DNA of 17,965 bases from Anaerolineales bacterium. GTDB taxonomy: Bacteria; Chloroflexota; Anaerolineae; Anaerolineales; Villigracilaceae. A program made the translations under genes and the position numbers. The stretch covers positions 1-17,965 of the forward strand of contig JADLCG010000151.1 of NCBI GenBank assembly GCA_020847355.1, read 5' to 3'. Of this stretch, positions 7,500 to 14,902 are shown in pieces. Numbering within the stretch: position 1 is the stretch's first letter; the number at the start of each line of letters is the position of its first letter. The notes beneath the pieces were generated by a model that made no database searches, was not told the origin of the DNA, and saw only the letters and a list, made by a program, of their open reading frames with translations.

Positions 7500-8735
7500 T
7501 TATGGAACTAGTTGCAAGGCTTGATTAGCCTGATCTTCAAAGAAGTTGGGATTGATAGAAGCGGCTTTTTGCCAGGCTTTTTTCGCGCCGCTGTAATCGC
7601 CCTGACGATATAACCCATAGCCATACCAAAGCCAAGCCTCTTCAGACATATCCGTCACGCTTCGCGCATAATCGGTCAGCGCGAGCAGATCTGCGTTGCG
7701 GTTGGAATGAAAGTATGCGAGGAAGGGACCAAATTGATAGCGGAACATGCGTAACGGCAAGCCGATCTCGCGGGCTTTGTCGTAAGCGAGCGCGGCTTCT
7801 TCGTAGCGATCAAAATAGACGAGATTACTGCCATAGTTGAACCAGGCGAATGCGTCCGCTGGGTTTTGGGCGGTGATTGTTTGGGACGAATCCAGCGCCA
7901 ATTGCCGATTCTGATTCGGGTCCCAGTTTGCGCCGAGCAGGGTTTTAACTTCATCTTCATATTGTGGGAAATAAATCACCATGTATAAATTGTTGAAGGC
8001 GTACCAATCCTGCTCAAGTTTGGCGTAGGCGATTTTCAAATCCGCGCCATGATAAGAATCTTGAATGGTGAATTCTTGCGTTGTGTCGTCGTAGCCGGTG
8101 AGCAGAAGATAATGCGCCGCCCACAGATCGTCGGTGGGTCCGAGCGCGTCATTCGGGTCAAGCGCGGTGACGCTTTCCACAATGACGGGGTAATTTGCCG
8201 CGAGCAATCTTTTGAGCGTTTCAAGCGTGCCGCCCACGCGATATTCTAAATTGAGCCAGCCCGCTTGCGTGCGGACGTAATAACGCAGTTCTTCCGGGTT
8301 GACGTTGCGATCTTGCAAAATAGGTTTGACGACGTTGGCAATATCCGCCTGACTGCCTTCCCAGCCGTAAATGTGTAACGCCATCGAAAGCACGGCAGGC
8401 CCGCAATTATTGGGCGTTTGTTTTTCAAACGGCGGCGAAGCGATCGAAGCTTGCGGCGGCAAAGGCGGGAGCGTGGCAGTGGGCGTGACAGACGGCGTGA
8501 GCGGCAAGGGCGTGGGTGTGTGAGTTGGATTTGGCGTGGCGGTCAGCGGTTGCGCGGTGACTGGAAAGGCCGTGGGCGCCGGACCAAGCGGATGAATCAC
8601 GTTCTTGGTGTAGATAAAAAATTTTTCTATGCGCCATTCGAGCCGCGAATGGAAGTATGGAATTTGATACAACAAGACGGCTGACAGAATTATGCCTGCC
8701 AGCCCAAATAAAATGTTTCTAACGCGAGTGGACAT
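7500..8735 (-). CDS. Membrane-anchored C39-like cysteine peptidase with TPR repeats
   Basis: 411 residues. One N-terminal membrane helix (about 8-25) is followed by a long Pro/Thr-rich tether (about 52-92), which places the domains outside the cell. Residues about 95-255 match the papain-like C39 fold: Cys111 in NNCGPA with a helix behind it, His208 in AHYLLLTGYDD, and Asp226 in IQDSYHG. These could form the Cys-His-Asp triad, so peptidase activity is plausible. The C-terminal part (about 265-411) has TPR-type helices, for example AFAWFNYGSNLVYFDRYEEA and LWYGYGLYRQGDYSGAKKAW. These domains usually hold partner proteins. The substrate is unknown; C39 domains near bacteriocin genes cut leader peptides, but no such peptide or ABC transporter is visible here. 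The start has an extended -10 box seven bases upstream and no Shine-Dalgarno. Confidence 0.85.
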   Translation of the reverse strand: MSTRVRNILFGLAGIILSAVLLYQIPYFHSRLEWRIEKFFIYTKNVIHPLGPAPTAFPVTAQPLTATPNPTHTPTPLPLTPSVTPTATLPPLPPQASIASPPFEKQTPNNCGPAVLSMALHIYGWEGSQADIANVVKPILQDRNVNPEELRYYVRTQAGWLNLEYRVGGTLETLKRLLAANYPVIVESVTALDPNDALGPTDDLWAAHYLLLTGYDDTTQEFTIQDSYHGADLKIAYAKLEQDWYAFNNLYMVIYFPQYEDEVKTLLGANWDPNQNRQLALDSSQTITAQNPADAFAWFNYGSNLVYFDRYEEAALAYDKAREIGLPLRMFRYQFGPFLAYFHSNRNADLLALTDYARSVTDMSEEAWLWYGYGLYRQGDYSGAKKAWQKAASINPNFFEDQANQALQLVP

Positions 8736-8742
8736 GCTTAAA

Positions 8743-8751
8743 AGTGTACCA
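8743..8751 (-). promoter_or_regulatory. Extended -10 promoter of the C39-like gene
   Basis: On the minus strand TGGTACACT, the same motif as at metK, lies seven bases before ATG 8735. No good -35 is seen. This suggests a separate, leaderless start for the last two genes of the surface block, 39 bases after the S41-like gene's stop codon. Confidence 0.55.
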
Positions 8752-8786
8752 TGCGTTGATAAAAGGAATTTAAGCGGAACTAAGGT

Positions 8787-10169
8787 TCAATGCCCAAGTA
8801 ATTTGAGCGCGGCTTGAATGGCTGGGTCGGTTTCAAAGGTGAAGGTATCCCAATCCGCGTAGGCGAGCACGTCCGGCACAATGCCGGTTAATTCCCAATT
8901 TTCTTGAGCGTGAAGCGGCTTGAAAGTTTCCTCGGCAATCCATAAAGTTGAGCCGTCCGCAAAGGAATACGAATACAAGACTTCCACGTTGCCGAGGCTC
9001 GGCTCGCCGACAATTTTTGCGCGACCCATATCGCGGAGTACGCCTGAAAAAATTTCTCCGTAGCTAACCGTCTCTTCACCGACTAAAACGATCAACGGCA
9101 CGCTTTGCGAATTATAGATTGGGTCGGCGCTAACTTCCAGCGGGTGAGATTCTGTGCGGCTGGCGTAATGTCCCAGCGTGCCGTTGGTGAAGTGCGCCAG
9201 AATCGGCGTCACCACTGCGCTACTCCCGCCGCTGTTGATTCGGTTGTCCAAGATCAAACCGTCTAATTCGCCAAATTCATTTAATGCGCCGGCTACCTGC
9301 GCGGGAATTGAATCGTCAAAAAAAGTGGGTAAGGAAAGATAGCCGATCTTTGAACCGTCGGCAGTTTGAACCAATTGCGCTTCCACCTTTAACTGCGAGT
9401 GAATCTTCTGCCGTAGTAGCGTCACTTCGCGTGGCGCTTCTCCAGGCGATTGGACGGTTAAAACCACCGCCGTACATTCCCTGCCTAAGATAATTTGAGA
9501 TTGATCTTTGCCGTCTTTGATTACCGGCAAACCATCCGCCGCCAAAATGCTATCGTGAACTTTGAGCCCGCTATGTTCGGCGGGCGAATTGGGATACACG
9601 GAAAGGATTGAAACGCGATTCTTATCCGGCATGGGTTGAATATAAATGCCCACGCCGACATATTCTGTTTTTCCGGCAAATTCTGCGTTCCATTCGGCTA
9701 CATCCGCTGGCGATAGAAATTGCGAATGTTCGTCGCCTAAATCGTAGATCATCTGTTGGATGGCGGCGTAAAAATCCGCCGTGTTTACGCCCGCCTCAAT
9801 TTGTTGGCGATATTTTTGAGTCAGCGCCGCCCAATCCTTGCCGTTGAAATCGGGATAGACGTAAACTTGATTGACCGTATTGACCACGTTCTCAAAAACG
9901 TCTTTTTGTAAGTCGCTGGAAATTTCAGGGTTGACCGCCGTAACTGGAGTCGGCGTGGCGAGCAGAGCCGCCGCAGGCATTGTGGCTAACGGCATCCCCG
10001 CGCACTGTTCGGGAATATAAATGGATGCGGTCGCGTTGGGTGTGAGCGTAATTGGAATTGGCGTAGGCGTGGATTGCGGGTTGAAAGCGTTCGTTACAAA
10101 ATTACAAGCCAGCGACGCGCATAAAATTATTCCAATCAGCGCGCGTTTCAAATTCGGTTTTAAGTTCAT
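8787..10169 (-). CDS. S41-family lipoprotein (C-terminal processing peptidase fold), catalytic Lys replaced
   Basis: 460 residues from ATG 10169. A signal peptide ends in SLAC with lipid-acceptor Cys22, then a Pro/Thr-rich linker. About 75-150 forms the helical part typical of the family, a PDZ-like domain follows (YVGVGIYIQPMP to GLKVHDSILAADG), and the S41 core is C-terminal (LDGLILDNRINSGGSS, VPLIVLVGEETVSYGEIF, GRAKIVGEPSLGNVEV). By alignment with Prc/CtpA, Ser369 and Asp380 of the triad are kept. The general-base Lys, normally in FGKG, is Asn394 (LGNV, codon AAC). Either it uses another base or it is a binding protein. TTG at 10175 is an alternative start, but ATG is better placed. Its start lies eight bases after the upstream gene's stop, so the two are co-transcribed. 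Confidence 0.85.
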   Translation of the reverse strand: MNLKPNLKRALIGIILCASLACNFVTNAFNPQSTPTPIPITLTPNATASIYIPEQCAGMPLATMPAAALLATPTPVTAVNPEISSDLQKDVFENVVNTVNQVYVYPDFNGKDWAALTQKYRQQIEAGVNTADFYAAIQQMIYDLGDEHSQFLSPADVAEWNAEFAGKTEYVGVGIYIQPMPDKNRVSILSVYPNSPAEHSGLKVHDSILAADGLPVIKDGKDQSQIILGRECTAVVLTVQSPGEAPREVTLLRQKIHSQLKVEAQLVQTADGSKIGYLSLPTFFDDSIPAQVAGALNEFGELDGLILDNRINSGGSSAVVTPILAHFTNGTLGHYASRTESHPLEVSADPIYNSQSVPLIVLVGEETVSYGEIFSGVLRDMGRAKIVGEPSLGNVEVLYSYSFADGSTLWIAEETFKPLHAQENWELTGIVPDVLAYADWDTFTFETDPAIQAALKLLGH

Positions 10170-10177
10170 GGGCAATC

Positions 10178-11146
10178 CTATCGTTTTTCAAAGAGATCGT
10201 TCAACGGTTTGAGTTCGGCGATTGGCAAGGCTAAATTTTTGACTCGCGTGCGTTCATATTGATAAGTGCGCGAATGGCTGGCGAGCGGTTTGGCTTTTTG
10301 CGCGAACTCCACATAGGGGCTGTAGCCTGTAAAAAATAAATCCAAGCCATAAACCCAAAGGTTATGCCATGCCTCAGGCGCGATGACATACGCTTCTTCG
10401 AGCGCTTCGCAATAGATTCCAATGCGCGCGTTGGGGATTTGACGCACATGCACAGCCGCGATTGAATAAAAAGTATTTGTGACGTTAACCTTAGCTTTGG
10501 GCGGCAGGCTGAGGATTTCGCGCCGCATTTCCCGCGCTGAAGCCTGCCCGCAGATTTCGATCAGCAGTTCTTCCTCTGATTCAGATTTCAGCGCCAGCCT
10601 GCCCAGCGGATTCCAGTGCGTTGGCTTGCGCCATTGACCGGGCAGAACATGCGCCAAATAATGCGGCTGATTTTTGGCGAGCGCTTTCTTTAGATCCGTT
10701 TGCGAAGCCGTCACCAGCGCGGCGAGAAACGCAAAGATATATAGATCGTTACGCTTATGACCTGCGCGGGCATGTTGATCGGAAGGGACCAACGCCGAAG
10801 CGCTCAATAACGCGGCGGGGTTGTTTCTTAATGCTAAAACTTGCTCTCGGCGCGAAATCAAATAAGACCTGAGATCGCATCTCTGACCGTTCAATGAAAC
10901 GGCATAGCGTTCTGCGGCGCTGAATGGAGCGGTTGGATGCACTTCAAAAGGAATATCAAGTTGCGAAAGATGCCGCCGAAACGCCAATTCTACGGCGGTA
11001 TTGGCGATGGCGCGCCGGAGCGTTTCATAAAACGAAGCGTCTATTGGATGCGAAGCGTAAGCCAAAGAATTGAGCGCGTGATTAATTCCGCCTGTGGTTA
11101 GGTCTGGGGTGTAGGCAACGCGGAGAATATCGGAAGCGGCGAGCAT
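10178..11146 (-). CDS. Unrecognised cytoplasmic protein within the surface-protein operon
   Basis: 322 residues, no signal peptide and no membrane helix, rich in Ala, Leu and Arg. It differs sharply from its exported neighbours. The first 110 residues contain a long helical stretch (FYETLRRAIANTAVELAFRRHL), then FEVHPTAPF and a strand pair ending in RYAVSLNGQRCDLRSYLI. The D-L-R after a strand loosely recalls the (D/E)-x-K half of the PD-(D/E)XK nuclease fold, with Glu79 as a possible first acidic residue, but Arg stands where Lys is normal. A second part (about 150-322) has mixed helices and strands with a WRKPTHWNP segment. I cannot name the family. Only one base separates its ATG from the upstream stop, so translation is probably coupled. 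Function unknown. Confidence 0.75.
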   Translation of the reverse strand: MLAASDILRVAYTPDLTTGGINHALNSLAYASHPIDASFYETLRRAIANTAVELAFRRHLSQLDIPFEVHPTAPFSAAERYAVSLNGQRCDLRSYLISRREQVLALRNNPAALLSASALVPSDQHARAGHKRNDLYIFAFLAALVTASQTDLKKALAKNQPHYLAHVLPGQWRKPTHWNPLGRLALKSESEEELLIEICGQASAREMRREILSLPPKAKVNVTNTFYSIAAVHVRQIPNARIGIYCEALEEAYVIAPEAWHNLWVYGLDLFFTGYSPYVEFAQKAKPLASHSRTYQYERTRVKNLALPIAELKPLNDLFEKR

Positions 11147-11147
11147 C

Positions 11148-11903
11148 TTATTCTGCGTAATTGACGTCCCAAACGGTTAAGTTTGCAAAACTGACCACGA
11201 TTGGCGTATTGCCGGTTGCATTGACGAAAACCCCCAGAGCGCCATTGGCGTAATTGCTGTCTTGAATGCTGAATTGAAAACGGTCGTTGAGGAAGAAGCG
11301 CATTTCTGCGCCGGAAGCCCAAATGCCAATGCGCGTTTTGCCGGGCGCGCCGGGCGGCACGTCTCCGCTGGGGAGCGGCTTTTGCAAAATATATTTTTTG
11401 CCCACGCTGTTTCTTTCCGCGCTGACCATGCCGTTGCAGGATAACGAGAAACGATAATAAGCCACGGCATTGGCGCGAATCAAAATTCCGTAAGTATCGT
11501 CGCCGCGACAGAGGTTTGGGTAGGCGGTAATTTCCGCGTAGAAGTTGTCAACTGCGAGTTCGTGCCGCAGGCTGAGCATGAAAACTTTGCCTTGCGCCGC
11601 AAGGTTGATTTGTTGATCGAGGATTTCAGCGCTGGCTTGAGCGGATGTGGCGGTATCCCATAATTTGGAGTTGGTAAATGTATCCGTCAGCGCGACGCTC
11701 CCGCGTCCGGGGCGCATCTCTGGGGTGGGCAGGTGGGTGGCATATGCCGCCGGCGAAGACGTGGCTGAAGCGGGGAACCAGTTATAGGTCGCAGTGGGGG
11801 GCGGGGTTTGAGTCATGGCGGGCAAAGTGGGCGTGACGAAGACCACATTCAACGCTGTGCAAGCCGTTAGACAAGGAAGTAATAAAATAAGAAAATAACG
11901 CAT
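11148..11903 (-). CDS. Lipoprotein with concanavalin-like (LamG/DUF1080-type) beta-sandwich
   Basis: 251 residues from ATG 11903. The signal peptide ends in LTAC with Cys15, followed by a Pro/Thr-rich tether to about residue 65. The rest looks like a single beta-sandwich domain: DTFTNSKLWD at its start, alternating strands (FYAEITAYPNLCRGDDTYGILIRA split by loops, YYRFSLSCNG, RIGIWASGAEMRFFLNDRFQ) and NGALGVFVNATG near the end. This order is typical of concanavalin-like carbohydrate- or protein-binding domains; no catalytic residues stand out. The open frame extends ten codons upstream of ATG 11903, but only the later start gives a proper signal peptide. It is the first gene of the minus-strand block, and the next gene begins one base after its stop. 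Confidence 0.8.
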   Translation of the reverse strand: MRYFLILLLPCLTACTALNVVFVTPTLPAMTQTPPPTATYNWFPASATSSPAAYATHLPTPEMRPGRGSVALTDTFTNSKLWDTATSAQASAEILDQQINLAAQGKVFMLSLRHELAVDNFYAEITAYPNLCRGDDTYGILIRANAVAYYRFSLSCNGMVSAERNSVGKKYILQKPLPSGDVPPGAPGKTRIGIWASGAEMRFFLNDRFQFSIQDSNYANGALGVFVNATGNTPIVVSFANLTVWDVNYAE

Positions 11904-11951
11904 AATTATTTTAATTTGGCGTAAAATTATCAAACCTTATGTGAGTATATC

Positions 11952-11956
11952 AGGAG
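11952..11956 (+). promoter_or_regulatory. Ribosome binding site of the threonine dehydrogenase-like gene
   Basis: AGGAG ends five bases before ATG 11962. It argues for this start over the in-frame GTG at 11941, which adds only seven poorly conserved-looking residues. Confidence 0.75.
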
Positions 11957-11961
11957 ACTCG

Positions 11962-12975
11962 ATGACCCTAAAAAAAGCGCTGGTAACTGGTGCAAGCGGA
12001 GAGATTGGTCAGGCGTTGGTGCAGGAATTGGCGGCGCGCGGCGGCTATGAAATTATCACGGCGGATTATATGCCCTTGCCCGATTCCATTAAGCGGCTTT
12101 CGGCAGAGCACGCGCAAGGCGATTTGCTGTATGAGATCAAAAAGTTTTATGATTATGATTTTGAGATCATCTTTCATTTGGCGGCTTCGCTTTCGTCCAA
12201 GGCGGAGGTGGCCGCCGAAGCCGCGCACCGCATCAATGTGGAAGGCACGATGCAGTTATTGATGCTGGCGGCGTATCGTTCGGAGAAATATAAAAAACCG
12301 ATCAAGTTTTTATTCCCCAGTTCGATCGCGGCTTACGGCTTGCCGAGTTTGGAAGCGAAACAAAACGCGGGTTTCGTGAAAGAAGAAGAATGGAGCGACC
12401 CGCAAACGATGTATGGTTGTAATAAATTGTATTGCGAGAAATTAGGGACGTATTACAGCCGCTTTTACGGTCAAAAACATTTGGATGAAACCCCGCCGCA
12501 TTTTCTGGACTTTCGCTCGGTGCGCTTCCCGGGCTTGATCAGCGCTTTTACTTTGCCCAGCGGCGGCACCAGCGATTATGGACCGGAGATGCTTCATGCC
12601 GCCGCGCAGGGCAGAGCTTATGCTTGCTTCGTCCGCGCTGATACTAAAATTTCTTTTATGGCAATGCCAGACGCAATCAAATCGCTCTTGTTGTTGATGG
12701 ACGCGCCGCGCGAAAATTTGACGCGCTCGGTTTATAACGTGAATGCCTTTTCGCTCACGGCTGAAGAGTTTCGTCAGCGGGCAATGCGGGCTTTCCCCAA
12801 GGCGCAGATCACGTTTGAACCCAATCCGCACAGACAGGGCATCGTCGATTCGTGGCCCGCAGACGTGGATGACGCGCGCGCCCGCAAAGATTGGAACTGG
12901 TCTGCGGATTATGACGCGGAGCGCTTCTTCGACGATTACTTCCTGCCGCAGATCAAGAAACGCTATGGCGGGTAA
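11962..12975 (+). CDS. NAD-dependent SDR enzyme, L-threonine 3-dehydrogenase-like
   Basis: 337 residues in one extended short-chain dehydrogenase domain. The Rossmann motif is GASGEIG (10-16), the catalytic Ser pair is Ser120-Ser121, and Tyr151-x-x-x-Lys155 is the active-site pair (YGCNK). The second half carries strings typical of the SDR-type L-threonine 3-dehydrogenases related to UDP-glucose epimerases: RFPGLISAF, GGTSDYGPEM, FMAMPDAIKS, YNVNAFSLTAEEF and DSWPADVDDARARKDW. These enzymes oxidise threonine to 2-amino-3-oxobutyrate, which a CoA ligase (Kbl) then splits to glycine and acetyl-CoA; no kbl gene is in view. Another sugar-nucleotide epimerase is the alternative. The gene is divergent from the surface block and ends 44 bases before the LysM gene, which has its own promoter. 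Confidence 0.82.
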   Translation: MTLKKALVTGASGEIGQALVQELAARGGYEIITADYMPLPDSIKRLSAEHAQGDLLYEIKKFYDYDFEIIFHLAASLSSKAEVAAEAAHRINVEGTMQLLMLAAYRSEKYKKPIKFLFPSSIAAYGLPSLEAKQNAGFVKEEEWSDPQTMYGCNKLYCEKLGTYYSRFYGQKHLDETPPHFLDFRSVRFPGLISAFTLPSGGTSDYGPEMLHAAAQGRAYACFVRADTKISFMAMPDAIKSLLLLMDAPRENLTRSVYNVNAFSLTAEEFRQRAMRAFPKAQITFEPNPHRQGIVDSWPADVDDARARKDWNWSADYDAERFFDDYFLPQIKKRYGG

Positions 12976-13003
12976 ATAACTCCCGTTCGCAGATGCATTG
13001 ACC

Positions 13004-13012
13004 TGATATAAT
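13004..13012 (+). promoter_or_regulatory. Extended -10 promoter of the LysM gene
   Basis: TGATATAAT is a perfect TATAAT with the TGn extension, seven bases before ATG 13020. There is no Shine-Dalgarno, so a leaderless message is predicted. No -35 at normal spacing is convincing. Confidence 0.7.
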
Positions 13013-13019
13013 TTTCATT

Positions 13020-13850
13020 ATGAATTTAAAGCGTTTTTTAGTTATCTTGACCTTTCTGCTGATCTTGATGTTAGGCGTGTGGCTTCCCGCGAACGCGGCG
13101 CCTACCGCTCAGGTGATTCCTACGCCCACTGCCGGGACAGATGGGCGTATTCTATATGTTGTGCAGGCTGGCGATAGTTGCTACCGCGTAGCCGCGATTA
13201 ATAATATTACTTTGGATCAACTGCGCCAATTCAATACAAATTTAGACGAAAACTGTACGCTCACAGAAGGCCAGCAATTGCTGATCGGAATCGTCTCTAC
13301 GGCTGGCACGCCCACTGCCGGACCTTCGCCTACGGCTTTGCCGCCCACAGTTTCGCCTACGCCGTTCACTGGCACGACTATTATTTGTGTTTTGCTATAT
13401 GAAGATATAAATGGAAATACGCTTCGTGACGCCGCTGAACCGGCAATTGCGGATGGCGCGGTTAGCGTCACTGAGAATAATGGGAAATTCTCGGCTTCGT
13501 TGAATACGATTGCCAGCGTGGACCCTGAATATCGCGGCGAATGTTTTCAGGACGTGCCGGAAGGCGAATACAATATTACGGTGGGCATCCCCGATACTTA
13601 TAACCCGACGATGAGTCTGAACCGTTTGCTCAAGGTCAGCGCCGGAGATCAGGCGCAGGTGAGTTTTGGGGCGCAATCCAAAGCGCTTGAAATTGTCGCT
13701 GAGGACGATCCAAAGAGCGGCGGCTCTTCGCCTTTGCTCGGTATTTTGGGCGGCTTGTTTTTGCTCGGCGGAATTGGCTTGGGTTATTATGCTTGGCGCT
13801 CTGGCAGACCAGAGAGCAAACTTTCCGGCGGGGGCGTGTTGAAGAAATAG
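13020..13850 (+). CDS. Exported LysM protein with SdrD B-like domain and C-terminal membrane anchor
   Basis: 276 residues. A signal peptide ends near residue 26 (PANA). A LysM domain covers about 44-90 (YVVQAGDSCYRVAAINNITLDQLRQFN, split by loops, to EGQQLLIG) and should bind N-acetylglucosamine-containing glycans such as peptidoglycan. A Pro/Thr-rich spacer (about 94-119) leads to a Cna/SdrD B-like beta-sandwich. Its entry has the motif YEDINGNTLRDAAEPAI, which resembles the calcium-binding start of SdrD B repeats. A membrane helix lies near 236-257, followed by a short basic tail. The protein probably bridges membrane and cell wall. It starts behind an extended -10 box, and a strong hairpin terminator follows 9 bases after the stop codon, so it is a single-gene transcript. 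Confidence 0.87.
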   Translation: MNLKRFLVILTFLLILMLGVWLPANAAPTAQVIPTPTAGTDGRILYVVQAGDSCYRVAAINNITLDQLRQFNTNLDENCTLTEGQQLLIGIVSTAGTPTAGPSPTALPPTVSPTPFTGTTIICVLLYEDINGNTLRDAAEPAIADGAVSVTENNGKFSASLNTIASVDPEYRGECFQDVPEGEYNITVGIPDTYNPTMSLNRLLKVSAGDQAQVSFGAQSKALEIVAEDDPKSGGSSPLLGILGGLFLLGGIGLGYYAWRSGRPESKLSGGGVLKK

Positions 13851-13858
13851 ATGGAAAT

Positions 13859-13891
13859 AAAAAATTCGCAGTTTAGGACTGCGAATTTTTT
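13859..13891. terminator. Bidirectional terminator between the LysM gene and the diguanylate cyclase
   Basis: AAAAAATTCGCAGT (13859-13872) pairs perfectly with ACTGCGAATTTTTT (13878-13891) around a five-base loop. It terminates the LysM gene in the plus direction. The minus-strand cyclase stop codon (TAA at 13875-13873) lies in the loop, and the last six codons before it run through the hairpin arm. Confidence 0.92.
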
Positions 13892-14844
13892 ATCACCCAG
13901 CGGTCGCGCCCGCCAGACTTGGCTTCATAGAGCGCCGCATCGGCGCGATTGATCAGCGTCTCCCAGGTGTCGGTCTTTTGATATTCTGTAATCCCAACGC
14001 TAATGGTGATATTTAATATCTGTTCGGCGGTTTGGATGTTTGTCTCGCGGATGCGTTTGCATAAACGCGCGGCTTGATCGGCGGCGGCTTGCGCGTCAGA
14101 ATTAGGGAGCAGAACTAAAAATTCTTCGCCGCCGTAACGCCCCGCCATATCCGGATGGCGGATGTAGTCGGTGAGGATCTGCCCAATTTGCTTTAACACT
14201 TCATCTCCAGCCAGATGACCGTAGGTGTCATTAATTTTTTTGAAGTAATCTATGTCGAGAATTGAGATGGTCAATGGCGTATGATACCGCTGAGCTCTTT
14301 GGACTTCATCTTCTAGTTGACGCAGAACTTTACGGCGGTTGGGCAGGAGCGTGAGCGCGTCAATGTGCGAGATTTCTGAAGCCTGCGCCATCACGCCGCT
14401 CATTTCCACTTCTTTGCGCCGCGCAAGTTTTTTGGCGGTTTCGCTTTCGTTTTTGAAGACTTCAACCTGTTTACTGAGGCGGTCTACTTTATCTAAAAGT
14501 TTGGGGGCGCTGTTGATGATCTCCGCCACGAAGAGAATTTTTCCGTCCGCCAGCGGCAAGAGCATACAATCGCAGAGCAAGCCGTTTTGTTTATCTTCGT
14601 CGGGAAAGATATGCGTCACCCATCTTTCCATTTTTTTGAATTGACTGCGCGATTGCGTATCTACTGTGTCGGTGAATAAATCCCCTAATTTTCCGTTTGG
14701 ACGAAAACCGGCTTTGTACGGCTCAAACGCGCGATTCCATGCGATTAGCGCGCCGTCTTTCTCCGCTAAAATGACAATGGCGTGAATATGATCTAAGATT
14801 GCGGACAGCCCATGATGGGACAGGAGCGTCTCCAAACTTTGCAT
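13873..14844 (-). CDS. Diguanylate cyclase with PAS-like sensor and intact I-site
   Basis: 323 residues, soluble and cytoplasmic. Residues about 1-118 look like a PAS domain (ILDHIHAIVILAEKDGALIAWNRAF), followed by a likely coiled coil at about 119-160 (LDKVDRLSKQVEVF and onward) that would couple two subunits. The GGDEF domain begins DALTLLPNRR, with the metal- and GTP-binding DIDYFKKINDTYGHLAGDE and the signature GGEEF at 238-242. An RxxD inhibitory site (RHPD, 229-232) lies exactly five residues before it, so the product cyclic di-GMP should inhibit the enzyme. All residues for activity appear present. The ligand of the PAS domain is unknown. The start has an AT-rich -10-like box 6-8 bases upstream and no Shine-Dalgarno. 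The gene is 58 bases downstream of mutL on the same strand. Confidence 0.93.
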   Translation of the reverse strand: MQSLETLLSHHGLSAILDHIHAIVILAEKDGALIAWNRAFEPYKAGFRPNGKLGDLFTDTVDTQSRSQFKKMERWVTHIFPDEDKQNGLLCDCMLLPLADGKILFVAEIINSAPKLLDKVDRLSKQVEVFKNESETAKKLARRKEVEMSGVMAQASEISHIDALTLLPNRRKVLRQLEDEVQRAQRYHTPLTISILDIDYFKKINDTYGHLAGDEVLKQIGQILTDYIRHPDMAGRYGGEEFLVLLPNSDAQAAADQAARLCKRIRETNIQTAEQILNITISVGITEYQKTDTWETLINRADAALYEAKSGGRDRWVIKNSQS

Positions 14845-14850
14845 AACCTA

Positions 14851-14858
14851 ATTTTATA
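14851..14858 (-). promoter_or_regulatory. Putative -10 box of the diguanylate cyclase gene
   Basis: The minus strand reads TATAAAAT followed by six bases and ATG 14844. Either TATAAA or TAAAAT could be the hexamer, and no -35 is clear. A leaderless start is likely. Confidence 0.45.
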
Positions 14859-14902
14859 ATAGTTTGCGTTTTTTAGGCGTCTTGATTTTTTTTGATATGT
14901 AA

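Noticed and set aside
8418..8684. Arg-rich open frame on the plus strand opposite the C39-like gene
   Set aside because: It is the antisense reading of the Pro/Thr-rich linker codons, which automatically gives Arg/Gly-rich strings. It is not a real gene.
10170..10175. TTG at 10175 as the start of the S41-like lipoprotein
   Set aside because: It adds two residues and overlaps the upstream stop region. ATG 10169 gives the normal lipoprotein signal peptide, though the TTG cannot be fully excluded.
12999..13004. TTGACC just before the LysM gene as a -35 box
   Set aside because: It is only two to three bases before the TATAAT box, far too close to serve as its -35. The extended -10 explains the promoter better.
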